A stretch of 64,000 nt of DNA from contig CM042555.1 of assembly GCA_023630585.1 (NCBI GenBank), forward strand, positions 3,561,501 to 3,625,500, in the 5' to 3' direction. Made by a program: the position numbers and the translations under genes. Source of the stretch: Cranoglanis bouderius. Its lineage: Eukaryota > Chordata > Actinopteri > Siluriformes > Cranoglanididae. Shown in pieces: positions 52,498 through 58,667 of this stretch. The notes under the pieces are model-generated. The model was not told where the DNA came from, did no database searches, and saw nothing but the letters and a program-made list of their open reading frames with translations. Numbering within the stretch: the first letter of the stretch is position 1; the number at the start of each line of letters is the position of its first letter.

Positions 52498-55400
52498 TCA
52501 TATAAGTTTCTCCTATCTATGGAGACTTTTGGGACAGTCTGTAGTTATTATGAATTATATTATTTTGTATTTTATAGCTATTAATTATATACTTATATTA
52601 GTATATAAGGGAACACTGTATTATAAGAAAAAGCTGTTATTAACAGTTACTAAAAAGAAAGTGTGCATGGAAACTTCTAGCATCTGCATTGTAACTAAAC
52701 CTGTTCAGCTTTTTTTTTTTTTTTATCCCAAGCATTTGGTGGTTCCTGTAAAAACCTCATACAGTATAAACACAAACGAAACCCACAAAACCTTCCAAAA
52801 ACTCCGGACCTCGATGAGTCCTGTGTCGTGGCTGGTTACAGCCATGCTCGTGATCGCCCTGATGTCCTCTCCCACCTCCCTCCAGCACTTCTGTAGAATA
52901 TGTATTGTCTCTGAAACAGCTGTGACGGCTTCCCGTTTGCTGTTTGTTGCCTCTGCAGTAGCCCTGCCCCCTGAGAAGATTGACAGCTGCAGTGAAGAGA
53001 AGATGCAGGAGAAGGAGAGCTCTGCACCCACGGGTCCACACAAACAACTACAATTTGAGGTGACGCTCATACACACTCACTCACGCACACACTGTAAAGC
53101 AAGTGCTGCCTAGTCTTGTGCCCGGGCCTAATATGGTGTGTAACGGCGTGTTGTTTAGATGACAGTAGACAGATGTGTTTAGTCGGCGAGGATATTTTGA
53201 ATACCTGCTGCTCCTGGCAGCTCTGATCTGAGCAAGAGAAAAAATGAAGTGGACACATGTAAATGTTGGTTGGGGAAATGTGTTCAAGCAACTCCAACAC
53301 CTGATATCCCAGTTGTCAAATCTCACTCTAACTGCTGGACATTATCACACGTGGGTCAACCTGAAAGATAATGCTTTTCCACCAGACATTTGACAGACAC
53401 CCTTATCCACTTACATTTATACATCTGAGGGTTAAGGGCCTTGCTCAAGGACACAACTGTGGTAGCTTGGCAGTGCTGGGATTTGAACTCACAATCTTCT
53501 GTTCTGTAGTCCAACATCTTAACCACTGAGCTACCACTGCCCACACAGCAGCACGACTCGGTTCGGTTCAGCTCACCATCTAGTAGTTATCCCAAATTGC
53601 TTCTTTTTCACTTTCCTTGCGCTCTACGTACATAGCATGTAACACAATGGAGATAAATGCCCCACCTAGTGCCCTCGCGAATAGTGTAAAAAAGAAATGT
53701 GAGATTCAGCACCTTGAATCTGCTTGAATGTGTTTTTTTTAACATCATCTGTTTAGGTTTGTACTGAAGCCCATGTGTATTAAAAGTATTGAAGTATTAA
53801 AGATTAAAGTATTGGCACTCTAGGCTGTGTTTGGGTGCCAGTCAGCATTTTATGAGCTGTCTTTTACACGATACTCGATGGCATAAATAATGTAAAGTAA
53901 CAAAAAATGTCAAAAAATAAATAAATAAATAAAGCAAAAAACTGTATGTTTAAATCAAGCACATCAAGATGCCTTTATAGATTCTTTCTACTGGTTAAAA
54001 CAAATTCTTTCGATTTCTGATTTATTCCCACGAAATATCCCACCACTACCTGTGCCCTAAAACAATTTGTTGTTCTCTCTAGCTAGTTTTGGGTAGACGA
54101 GCTCACTGATGCATGTGGACAGCTTGTCAATAGAATAAGCCACACCCCTAGTTCATAGTGACGTCCCTGACTAACCTGACGATTTCACTCCACGCCACCG
54201 GACGTCACCGTTACCCGAGTACTAACCCACTTCTCTTTTACCAGAGGAAACCCCCAAAGCCCAGGGAGAGCATGCAGACTCGGTGCACGCAGGGTGGAAC
54301 TTCCAACCTCCAACGAACCTCCAACCCTTGAGGTTGGGAGGCTGTTCAATAAACTCTTGGACCATACACCCTTGTTGTATGATAGTGACACATGATTAAT
54401 GTGTACTGTCATCATACAACTATTCTGGGAAACACTGTACATTCTCTGATCATTTCTGAGTTTAGACAAAAGAGTTTCTGTTTCATTTCTCAGTCATTTC
54501 ACTGGTGCTGCTGTTTATTCAAAGACTCTGATGGGGTATGACTGTTTGATATCCAATCCCAGGCCTCGGTGTACATTTCACTGTATTTCCTCCAACATCT
54601 GCTTGGCATCATCAGCTAATTAACAATCCAAAACAACACTCAAATGTGTAGCGCAGAGACACTCCAGGAGCACTGGATTTTGGTATATTGATTACTGATA
54701 ATGATTATTTATTGATCAGGAGTTGGAGTGTGCTGTATCAGTGGAGGAGGATAACAGGCAGGAGTGGACCTTCACTCTGTACGACTTTGACAACAATGGC
54801 AAAGTTACAAGAGAGGTAAGCCTGATGTATACAAGCACACACACACATATACATGTACACAGAAGGGTGAAGGATCAAGTAGATGTAATGTCTGTATTTA
54901 GAACTCCACACGCTCTCATACACACCTATCTCTCTATTAGGTTCTCTACAGGGCTGTCGATTTTCCACAAGGTGTCACTTCTGCATCCGAAGCTGGCAAT
55001 TATTCTGCCGAACCAGTAATTCACGTCGTCAGATGATTTGTACTGGGACATACTAACACGTCATGTAACGGATGAGAGCGTTGTTGCATAGTTACGCACT
55101 CTGCGTGTCACCGTGGACAATCTCCTCGTTGCATTTCAGCTTTTCTTCATTCATTATTCCTTATATCATTTATACTATATACTTTAATATAGCATTCCCT
55201 TGATTTATTTTTCCACATTTCATTTACACCCCTCTAAAATGCGTCCTTACACTTGCTATCTCCTTTTCTAATCTCGTTAAACTGTTGGTTACCCCACACG
55301 GGCGGTGTATCAGCCAATCAGGAGGCAACTTTATCAGCATCACAACACTTCTCCTCCCTCCCTTGCGCAAGGGGTTGGCAATAGTAGACCATCCGGGTAC

Positions 55401-56352
55401 CTTTGGGATACTCACTGCAACATACTACGATTTGGGACACACAAATTCTAATCTCAGATACTATTTAGGACGGATAGTACACGAACTGGGATGCAGTATG
55501 AGACTAAACATAAAATGTGCTGTTATTTAACAAAGAAAAACATATAGTTGTTTATACGACAGCGCTTTCCGTAAGGAGACGTTTATTTAATATTTATGGA
55601 AGGAGTCTCCAGCGTCAACGCTTTGTAAACAGTCCGAGGTAAAAGCGTTTCTTTATGTTTCCGCCACGGGAAACTCTTTGGGATGGAGGACGTTACATTT
55701 TGTAGTTTCTTGTCTTATTAACTTCATGAGAAAGGGAGCAAACACTTCTCTTTAATACGACTTTAAATGTAACTATAAATGGATAAAAACATGGCATGTT
55801 CTTTAATAGATAAAAATCTTAAATGTGATAAACTGATTTAGTATAAGAGCAATAAAACACTTCAGTAACTCCGCCTTCACTTCAGGCTGCATCACACCAC
55901 CACACGAACATAATGGTCGTTGATTATTTTCCTCTAACAGCGCCCCGCCCCACACCAGGCGGTATATTCCTTAGTATTGTTGTGAAGTAGTGTGATTAGT
56001 CAAACCCTGTGTCTTCCTTTTTTTAAGGACATCACTAGTTTGCTGCACACGATCTATGAGGTGGTGGATGCCTCGGTGAACCACTCGCCCAGCAGCAGCA
56101 AAACCCTGCGTGTGAAGCTCTCGGTCACGCCCGACGCCAGCCAGAGGTGGAGGAACGGCAGTGGGACTCATGCCAACGCAGGTACCAGAAGTCTGATGCT
56201 TTATTTTTGCGTGTGATGAAAGTGAGAGGATTGAAAGAGAGAATGTGTGTTTATGAGCTATTTATATGCACTGTGTATCATTTGAGCAACGGTCTTTGAT
56301 AACAGAGTCTTCAAACTGCATCAGATGCCGCTATATTAATGAAATGTGTGCA

Positions 56353-56394
<42 letters not shown>

Positions 56395-56521
56395 GCTCCC
56401 TCAGTTGAAAATAGAATAAATGAAGCATTGTTTTTTCCCCTTTTATAAATCTTCAAAGTAGAAGGCAAGGAACAAAGGATTGTTTCTTTCTTTGGCAGGT
56501 CTGACTGTGTGTGTGTGTGTC

Positions 56522-56552
<31 letters not shown>

Positions 56553-58667
56553 ATGCCGGCACGTGTGTGATGCTGAGAATCTCAGCACTGTTTCCTTTGA
56601 TAATGGTCTCCCACCATACCCCCCAAACCCCACCCCACCCCACCCCACCCCACCCCACCCCCCCTCTCTCAGACATGCCACACCCTAGACTGAAAGCTGA
56701 AAAGTGCTTTGAGGAGCCCAAAAGCTCGGAGAAGAAGTCCAGAGCCCTTCTGAGGTACTGAACTTTCACTGTTCTCCTGGTTCTTTTAAACTAATCACTG
56801 CCAGCTGATGTCATCACTGTGCGCCTCTTCCTGAGTCACTTTAAAACTTTTCCATCAGTCATCAGCTTCCAGACAACAAAACTGGTGTCTATGGTTAGGG
56901 GTTAGGGATTAGGGTTAGGGTTAGGAGTTGGGGTTAGGATTAGGGTTAGGGATTAGAGTTAGGGTTAGGAGTTGGGGTTAGGATTATGGTTGGGGGTTAG
57001 GGTTAGGATTAGGGTTAGGGATTAGGGGTTAGGATTAGAGTTAGGGTTAGGAGTTGGGGTTAGAATTAGGGTTAGGGATTATGGGTTAGGGTTAGGAGTT
57101 GGGGTTAGATTAGGGTTAGGGATTAGGGGTTAGGATTAGAGTTAGGGTTAGGAGTTGGGGTTAGGGTTGGGGTTAGGGATTATGGTTGGGGGTTAGGATT
57201 AGGGTTAGGGATTAGGGGTTAGGATTAGAGTTAGGAGTTGGGGTTAGGATTAGGGGTTATTGGTTAGGATTAGGGTTGGGGTTAGGGATTATGGTTAGGG
57301 TTAGGATTAAAGTTAGCGTTAGGGTTAGAACTTTAAGTGATTCTAAGCTGAATTATATTTTAAGGACAGATGAAATCAGAAACTTATGGTAGTATGAAAC
57401 ATGTATTTGTTCCAGCACTGTTTTTTTGATCGCACATGTTGTTGCACGTTGTTGTTGATGTTGTAGGCGTCATCACAGTGACCATCACAACCAGCAGGGC
57501 TGCCAGAGACACTGTGTAGATGAAAACCTGGAGAGAAGGAATCATTATCTGGACCTGGCTGGCATTGAGAACTACTCCTCTCGCTTCGGGACGGGTTAGT
57601 TAGCGTTATACTTCAGTTTCAATTTCGCTTTTATAAACACCATAGTAAATAAGGGCCTTAGATTATGTTACGACCCTGTCAGTTAGTGACTCATTTACAA
57701 TATGTAAGGAATAAAACGTGACAGATTACAGTTTTTAATTTATTACTGAAGGACACGTCATGCTTTTTAGCAGTGTTTATCGTTACATTTAATGTTGTGG
57801 AACATCCATGAGACAAGTATAAAGCTCTCATTTATGTTAAAGCCAGAAACTAGTGTCAGAGCTGCTGTTATAGAAAAGTAATCAACACCTTCTGATTCAA
57901 GAATTCAGCAGCACTGTGGCATAAAATTATTATAATCATGATGTTTTATCTAGTCATAACTAATCAAAACAAATAATTTATTTGTGAACGGATTATTTTA
58001 TTTTGCGTAGTAGTGATTGTGCGGTTCACTAATGAATCATTCTTTTTGCTTCTTCTTTGTTGAGTCTTTGATTCACATCTAATTCCGAAAACTCAAATTC
58101 ATTTTTTTTCTTTCAGCCGCGCCCACCGCCGAGCCGCCCAAACCCGACCACGCCTCTCGACCGTCCAATCAGACTCGCTCCCGCTCTCAGGAGCCCGAGA
58201 ACGGACACGGCCACCCGCCCCACCACCATCGGCGCTCGCACACCATTTCAGCCGAGGCCCCCGTCCTGCAGGACAGCCTCTGTCTCCGCCCCCGAGCACA
58301 GGACTCCACCCACCACTCTCATGGCGTACGATCACCCAAAGCCCAACCTTCCTGTGGCAGAGTGATGAAGCGAGGCTCCGCCCCCCCTCCTGCTCCACCT
58401 GTCAACGCCGCACCCCATCAGAGCTCTGCGCCTTACCGGCGACACAAGCAGCGGCCCAGGGAGGGGCCTCCGGCGCGAGGGGCCGGGCCTCCGGGACGTG
58501 GGGCGGGGCCGGTTCTGAGTTCAGGACCGGTGATGGAGAAGGAGCAGGTGAGGGAGCTTCCCAGCGTCGTGCTGTACGAAGGCGGCCTGGCGCAGGTGGT
58601 GCAGCGACACGAACACCACCACCATCATGAGCACCATTACCACTACCACCATTTCTACCAGTCGTAA
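20995..58667 (+). CDS. nkd1: nkd1, naked cuticle homolog 1 (Wnt antagonist), 10 coding exons
   Basis: Coding segments are 20995-21019, 21161-21193, 21413-21552, 50043-50100, 52959-53059, 54720-54815, 56028-56181, 56673-56754, 57467-57594 and 58117-58667. They sum to 1368 nt, giving 455 residues plus stop, close to the roughly 470 of mammalian NKD1. Every intron is GT-AG and all phases agree. Seen in the protein: MGKLHSK start (Gly2, suited to myristoylation), an EF-hand loop at about 141-152 (DFDNNGKVTRED) after EWTFTLY, then HTIYEVVDASVNHS, the block VDENLERRNHYLDLAGIENY at about 245-265, and a His-rich tail at about 436-455. Known for the family: cytoplasmic/membrane protein that binds Dishevelled through the EF-hand region and dampens canonical Wnt signalling in a feedback loop. 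DITSLLHTIYEVVD after the EF loop and the HYHHFYQ ending favour nkd1 over nkd2; the paralogue call is from memory of the family, not a search. Confidence 0.93.
21097..21131 (-). other. G-quadruplex-capable tract (minus strand) in intron 1
   Basis: Four C-runs of 4-7 separated by GTTT on the + strand (CCCC, CCCCCCC, CCCCC, CCCCCCC). It lies 30 bp before the exon 2 acceptor and about 100 bp after the start codon. Confidence 0.7.
21161..21193 (+). CDS. nkd1: nkd1 coding exon 2 (33 nt microexon)
   Basis: Encodes AAICKPRESPE between a CAG acceptor and a GTGAGT donor, phase 1 to phase 1. The KxRESPEGDSF junction with exon 3 is a family hallmark. Intron 1 is only 141 bp and ends in a C-run tract. 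Confidence 0.93.
21413..21552 (+). CDS. nkd1: nkd1 coding exon 3
   Basis: Encodes GDSFVVNACLARKGLDDWLVKQ followed by a Cys-containing stretch (KQKYYCTGARLEQQDCPQKSTCG). The acceptor is GGTAG and the donor is GTAAGA, ending in phase 0. The ARKG(I/L)(D/E)(D/E)W motif matches the naked cuticle N-terminal region. A 28.5-kb intron follows. Confidence 0.92.
21762..22450. repeat. AT-rich minisatellite, start of nkd1 intron 3
   Basis: Degenerate units of about 20-24 bp built on TTATTTCGACTTAATAACTC. The array starts 210 bp after exon 3. Unit variation is high, indicating an old array. Confidence 0.85.
23160..24215. repeat. Long-unit degenerate tandem array, nkd1 intron 3
   Basis: At least five units repeat the order: TTTACAAAGGACC(A)G, GTTTGCACCTGACAGGAAATC, poly-T, CTAAAAGGAAGAG, AACTTCAC-AAGTT, AGTAGTC-GACG, GAGAATGATG. 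The unit anchors are near 23170, 23340, 23565, 23880 and 24060. A higher-order period of about 490 bp is seen because CCTCTGTGTTTAGACGAAAG-like blocks occur near 23685 and 24177. Confidence 0.75.
24554..24607 (+). other. G-quadruplex-capable tract (sense strand) in intron 3
   Basis: GGGGGTGGGGGTGGGGGTGG and continuing G-runs satisfy the four-run quadruplex pattern on the sense strand, so both DNA and nascent RNA could fold. Confidence 0.7.
25330..26645. repeat. Second long-unit tandem array, nkd1 intron 3, split by a SINE
   Basis: Repeated blocks: AACCATTA(ACCATTA)AGAACCC, TTGAGGAACC, AACAGTGGACTACTC, CAAGAGAACCCAGATTGATG, AAAATGGAGATGAAT, GAAAGATTTGTCA, TACAATGGAGG-TCTTC, CATGTTCCAAGAGGATGGAA, CTCCTTTAGAAA. 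About five units of 190-270 bp. SINE copy D interrupts one unit. Confidence 0.75.
25615..25951 (+). repeat. tRNA-derived SINE, family 1, copy D, inside nkd1 intron 3
   Basis: Most complete plus-strand copy: CATGGTGGCTTAGTGGTTAG (A box), GGTCGAATCCC (B box), the complete body, and a short TGGATGGATGG tail. It sits within a long-unit tandem array (25330-26645) and splits one unit, so it is younger than the array. Confidence 0.9.
26954..27485. mobile_element. MITE-like element with inverted ends, nkd1 intron 3
   Basis: Left end TTACATCCACATTAATCC (26957-26974); right end GGATTAATGTGGACGTAG, the near-perfect complement. Inner parts also pair loosely (GCATTTTCGCTTTAAAACGC against GCGTTTTCAAATT). 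No coding capacity. The interior contains TGCGCATGCGTA (27099-27110), close to the NRF1 consensus. Probably a hAT-type non-autonomous element; the superfamily is inferred. Confidence 0.65.
27870..27985. repeat. GTGCAAAAGTTTGCAC-type repeat, copy 1
   Basis: GAGTGCAAAAGTTTGCACAC near 27872, followed by CACAGATGTTCC; both motifs recur at 59768. Only one end is present. Confidence 0.5.
28165..29106. repeat. GAGA/CACA cryptically simple array
   Basis: About 940 bp of degenerate GAGAGACACACATAGAGAGA units. Strong strand asymmetry (A/G/C with few T on the + strand) yields long minus-strand open frames rich in SLCVSL and plus-strand frames rich in RETHRE. These are artefacts of repeat composition. 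Confidence 0.9.
30647..31250. mobile_element. MITE-like element with inverted ends, nkd1 intron 3
   Basis: The left end GGTGCATTCAAGTCA (30649-30663) pairs with TGACTTGAACGCACC (31163-31177), 14 of 15 bases. A second, weaker complement (GGACTCGAACGCACC) lies at 31234-31248. Inner CATGGCGGAA and CCGCCATCTTG also pair. No coding capacity. Confidence 0.6.
32416..32468. repeat. (GT)n microsatellite, intron 3
   Basis: Pure GT run of about 26 units; a smaller one lies at 30142-30174. Confidence 0.95.
32806..32852. repeat. (TTTA)n microsatellite, intron 3
   Basis: About 12 TTTA units. Confidence 0.95.
33187..33760. repeat. Cluster of (GT)n arrays with a purine-rich middle, intron 3
   Basis: (GT)n at 33187-33284, GA-rich sequence at 33335-33590, (GT)n at 33603-33659 and (GT)n at 33721-33760. 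Open frames here are repeat artefacts. Confidence 0.95.
34538..34770 (-). repeat. ACCATTA-rich dispersed repeat, copy 2, nkd1 intron 3
   Basis: Inverted relative to 17570-17850: TGTATTGGTTTTAATGGAAA, TGTCTAGTGGATACCATTA, GTTTGTAATGGTATTTGTAG and TTTTCAGCAGGGTTG match its complement in order. Confidence 0.6.
35145..35400 (-). repeat. Dispersed repeat family A, partial copy
   Basis: Contains AATGTAACTATAAATGG and the subterminal palindrome made by TTATTGGAAAATAATGAACG and GCTGATTATTTTCCAATAAC, plus GCATGTTTTATTCC. The middle of the element is missing. Confidence 0.55.
35499..35549. repeat. (TG)n microsatellite, intron 3
   Basis: Pure TG run of about 25 units. Confidence 0.95.
35635..35822. 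repeat. Facing (TG)n and (CA)n arrays, intron 3
   Basis: An imperfect (TG)n at 35635-35722 and a pure (CA)n at 35742-35822 separated by about 20 bp. The two are complementary and can form a hairpin with about 40 dinucleotides per arm. Confidence 0.95.
35890..36510. repeat. Polypyrimidine tract (CTCCT)n with higher-order repeat
   Basis: The + strand is almost pure C/T from about 36051 to 36510, with interruptions as a recurring ACTCATCTCCTCTCCTCTTC block. The left part is a degraded extension. It generates spurious open frames of 209-289 codons on both strands. Confidence 0.9.
36799..36872. repeat. (GT)n microsatellite, intron 3
   Basis: Pure GT run of about 37 units. Confidence 0.95.
37181..37489. 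repeat. (CA)n and (GT)n microsatellites, intron 3
   Basis: (CA)n at 37181-37261 and (GT)n at 37439-37489 facing in inverted sense across about 180 bp. Confidence 0.95.
37842..37869 (+). other. G-run tract after poly-T, intron 3
   Basis: GGGGTGGGGGGGGGTTGTGG then GGGGG, preceded by a run of about 17 T. Quadruplex-capable on the sense strand. Confidence 0.6.
38815..38990 (+). repeat. Dispersed repeat family A, partial copy
   Basis: Contains TTGGAAAATAATCAGC, TTTCCTATAACAGCTCACAT and CCAAGTGTTTTATTCCTCAA, matching one end of family A. Confidence 0.5.
42533..42775. repeat. (GT)n-(GA)n and (CA)n microsatellites, intron 3
   Basis: (GT)n at 42533-42597 followed by (GA)n, then (CA)n at 42714-42775. 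The GT and CA arms are inverted complements about 115 bp apart. Confidence 0.95.
44690..44865. repeat. GTGCAAAAGTTTGCAC-type repeat, copy 2
   Basis: Right end GGTGTGCAAACTTTTGCACT with a decayed partner (AACCTTTGCACTGATG) at the left. About 175 bp, AT-rich, intron 3. Confidence 0.5.
45003..45015 (-). promoter_or_regulatory. Perfect DR1 nuclear receptor element, intron 3
   Basis: TGACCTTTGACCT is the complement of AGGTCA-A-AGGTCA, the ideal DR1 bound by HNF4, RXR/PPAR or COUP-TF type receptors. A further half-site-like AAAGGTCG follows at about 45025. It lies in a low-repeat stretch (44940-45260). Confidence 0.4.
45667..45711. repeat. (GT)n microsatellite, intron 3
   Basis: Pure GT run of about 22 units; smaller GT runs lie at 40600-40634 and 43874-43906. 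Confidence 0.95.
46205..46886 (-). pseudogene. Tc1-like transposase pseudogene (second family)
   Basis: Begins MGKCKDLSDFDKGQIVMARR, a recognised fish Tc1-type N-terminus, and then GRPRLID joins directly to TMEQWKKMAWSDESRF. About 60 residues of the DNA-binding/linker part are therefore missing. The frame stops after GGGSVTIWAMFC, and further homologous sequence continues out of frame to a HLWDVPDK segment followed by a nonsense codon. Non-functional. Confidence 0.82.
46205..47020 (-). mobile_element. Second Tc1-like family, truncated copy in nkd1 intron 3
   Basis: The right end reads GGGGTTTTAAAGTTATGGCT then GATTGGAGTATA, a Tc1-like terminal sequence. The left end is broken inside the transposase C-terminus, so the left inverted repeat is lost. 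It differs from the 8286 family both in termini and in protein. Confidence 0.8.
47433..47490. repeat. (GT)n microsatellite, intron 3
   Basis: Pure GT run of about 29 units followed by (GGTT)3. Confidence 0.95.
48271..48358. repeat. (AT)n microsatellite, intron 3
   Basis: About 44 pure AT units, self-complementary and able to extrude as a cruciform. Confidence 0.95.
48530..48655 (+). repeat. Dispersed repeat family A, end fragment
   Basis: Contains GAATCAACACCTTCTGACCA and ATTCAAGAATTCAACAGCAC followed by TGTGGTACTAAA, the conserved 3' end block of the family. Confidence 0.55.
49180..49835 (+). repeat. Dispersed repeat family A, longest copy, just before nkd1 exon 4
   Basis: Carries blocks from AAAATAATCAACAACTAGGT through TGTTTATAGTTACATTTACT, TTGGAGACTCCTTCCATAAA, TGGAGCGTCCGCC and ACTATAGAAATGG to CCAATGAGATTCAAGAATTC and GTGTGGTATAAA. 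It ends about 200 bp upstream of exon 4. Confidence 0.7.
50043..50100 (+). CDS. nkd1: nkd1 coding exon 4
   Basis: Encodes DPLKEACAEGISDEHYRLE, phase 0 to phase 1, with acceptor TTTTGTAG and donor GTAAAT. The acidic stretch before HYRLEVALPPEK lines up with the corresponding acidic segment before FRLEVALPPEK in mammalian NKD1. A CT microsatellite begins 26 bp after the exon. Confidence 0.9.
50127..50197. repeat. (CT)n microsatellite, just after nkd1 exon 4
   Basis: About 34 CT units starting 26 bp downstream of exon 4. Confidence 0.95.
50322..50337 (+). promoter_or_regulatory. DR4-like nuclear receptor element, intron 4
   Basis: AGGTCA-CTTA-AGGTCG, two half-sites with four-base spacing and one mismatch, in a non-repetitive stretch 220 bp after exon 4. 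Could be chance. Confidence 0.25.
52455..52496. repeat. (TAA)n microsatellite, intron 4
   Basis: About 14 TAA units. Confidence 0.95.
52959..53059 (+). CDS. nkd1: nkd1 coding exon 5
   Basis: Begins VALPPEK and ends KQLQFE, phase 1 to phase 0, acceptor TCTGCAG, donor GTGACG. VALPPEK and the K-x-L-x-FE ending are conserved naked cuticle landmarks just upstream of the EF-hand. Confidence 0.93.
53385..53542 (-). repeat. tRNA-derived SINE, family 2, copy 2, in nkd1 intron 5
   Basis: Same family and orientation as the copy at 15145: a GACAGACACCCTTATCCACT tail region at the left and ACCACTGAGCTACCACTGCC at the right, with the B box inside GGGATTTGAACTCACAA. It has small internal deletions. Confidence 0.8.
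54240..54345 (-). repeat. tRNA-derived SINE, family 1, degraded fragment
   Basis: About 100 bp resembling the central-to-head part of family 1 (AGAGGAAACCCCCAAAGCCC, GCATGCAGACTC, CCAACCCTTGAGG) on the minus strand, inside nkd1 intron 5. Both ends are lost. Confidence 0.6.
54720..54815 (+). CDS. nkd1: nkd1 coding exon 6 (EF-hand, first part)
   Basis: Encodes ELECAVSVEEDNRQEWTFTL followed by YDFDNNGKVTRE, phase 0 at both ends, acceptor ATCAG, donor GTAAGC. It supplies 11 of the 12 residues of the Ca/Zn-type EF-hand loop (Asp at 1 and 3, Asn at 5, Gly at 6). In this family the region (EFX) mediates Dishevelled binding. Confidence 0.95.
55500..55985 (-). repeat. Dispersed repeat family A, inverted copy in nkd1 intron 6
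   Basis: Complementary blocks include GGAAGGAGTCTCCAGCGTCA, TTATTAACTTCATGAGAAAG, TGTAACTATAAATGGATAAA, AGCAATAAAACACTT and GTTGATTATTTTCCTCTAAC. It ends about 40 bp before exon 7. Confidence 0.65.
56028..56181 (+). CDS. nkd1: nkd1 coding exon 7 (EF-hand end and C-flank)
   Basis: Begins DITSLLHTIYEVVDASVNHS and continues with SSSKTLRVKLSVTPD, acceptor TTTTAAG, donor GTACCA, phase 0 to phase 1. The first Asp is loop position 12 of the EF-hand begun in exon 6. The helix after the loop is nearly invariant in the family. Confidence 0.95.
56356..56552. repeat. Two (GT)n microsatellites, intron 7
   Basis: GT runs at 56356-56391 and 56506-56552, the second with CTGTAT interruptions. Confidence 0.95.
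56618..56670 (+). repeat. CCCCA array forming the exon 8 polypyrimidine tract
   Basis: About eight CCCCA units (CCCCACCCCACCCC...) run into CCCCCCTCTCTCAG, the acceptor of exon 8. The complement is a (TGGGG)n run able to form a G-quadruplex. Confidence 0.9.
56673..56754 (+). CDS. nkd1: nkd1 coding exon 8
   Basis: Encodes MPHPRLKAEKCFEEPKSSEK and a basic end (KSRALLR), phase 1 to phase 2, acceptor CTCTCAG, donor GTACTG. This linker is poorly conserved in the family, so the call rests on splice phase and on continuity with the next exon. The acceptor is preceded by a CCCCA array. Confidence 0.85.
56892..57335 (+). repeat. Telomere-like degenerate TTAGGG array in nkd1 intron 8
   Basis: About 440 bp of GGTTAGGGTTAGGG, GGATTAGGGTTAGGGATTAG and AGGAGTTGGGGTTAGG variants. 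The vertebrate telomere unit TTAGGG is common but never in a long pure run. G-rich on the sense strand. Confidence 0.92.
57467..57594 (+). CDS. nkd1: nkd1 coding exon 9
   Basis: Contains HCVDENLERRNHYLDLAGIE followed by NYSSRFGTG, phase 2 to phase 1, acceptor TTGTAG, donor GTTAGT. This is the most conserved block outside the EF-hand and is diagnostic for naked cuticle proteins. Confidence 0.95.
57690..57935 (+). repeat. Dispersed repeat family A, short copy in nkd1 intron 9
   Basis: Contains TTACATTTAATGTTGTGGAA, GCTGTTATAGAAAAGTAATC then AACACCTTCTGATTC, and AGAATTCAGCAGCACTGTGG. Internally deleted relative to the 49180 copy. Confidence 0.6.
58117..58667 (+). CDS. nkd1: nkd1 terminal coding exon 10 with His-rich tail
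   Basis: Encodes residues about 273-455: an S/R-rich TRSRSQEPE motif, VRSPKAQ, a Pro/Arg-rich low-complexity stretch (APPPAPP..., REGPPARGAGPPGRG), RELPSVVLYE, and the tail RHEHHHHHEHHYHYHHFYQS before TAA. Acceptor TTTCAG. TRSRS-EPE, VRSPKA, RELP-VV-YE and the His tail all have counterparts in mammalian NKD1. The exon is strongly GC-rich compared with its surroundings, so antisense open frames over it (58099-58398 and 58402-58722) are composition artefacts. Confidence 0.95.

Larger units (their letters stand above)
50198..52958 (+). other. nkd1: nkd1 intron 4, remainder
   Basis: Low in repeats over 50240-50660; then AT-rich, with GA/CT runs at 51703-51727 and 51789-51848 and the TAA array. 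No gene seen within it. Confidence 0.6.

Noticed and set aside
56892..57335. Possible true telomere end or recent fusion point
   Set aside because: The array is degenerate and sits inside an intron with intact exons on both sides.
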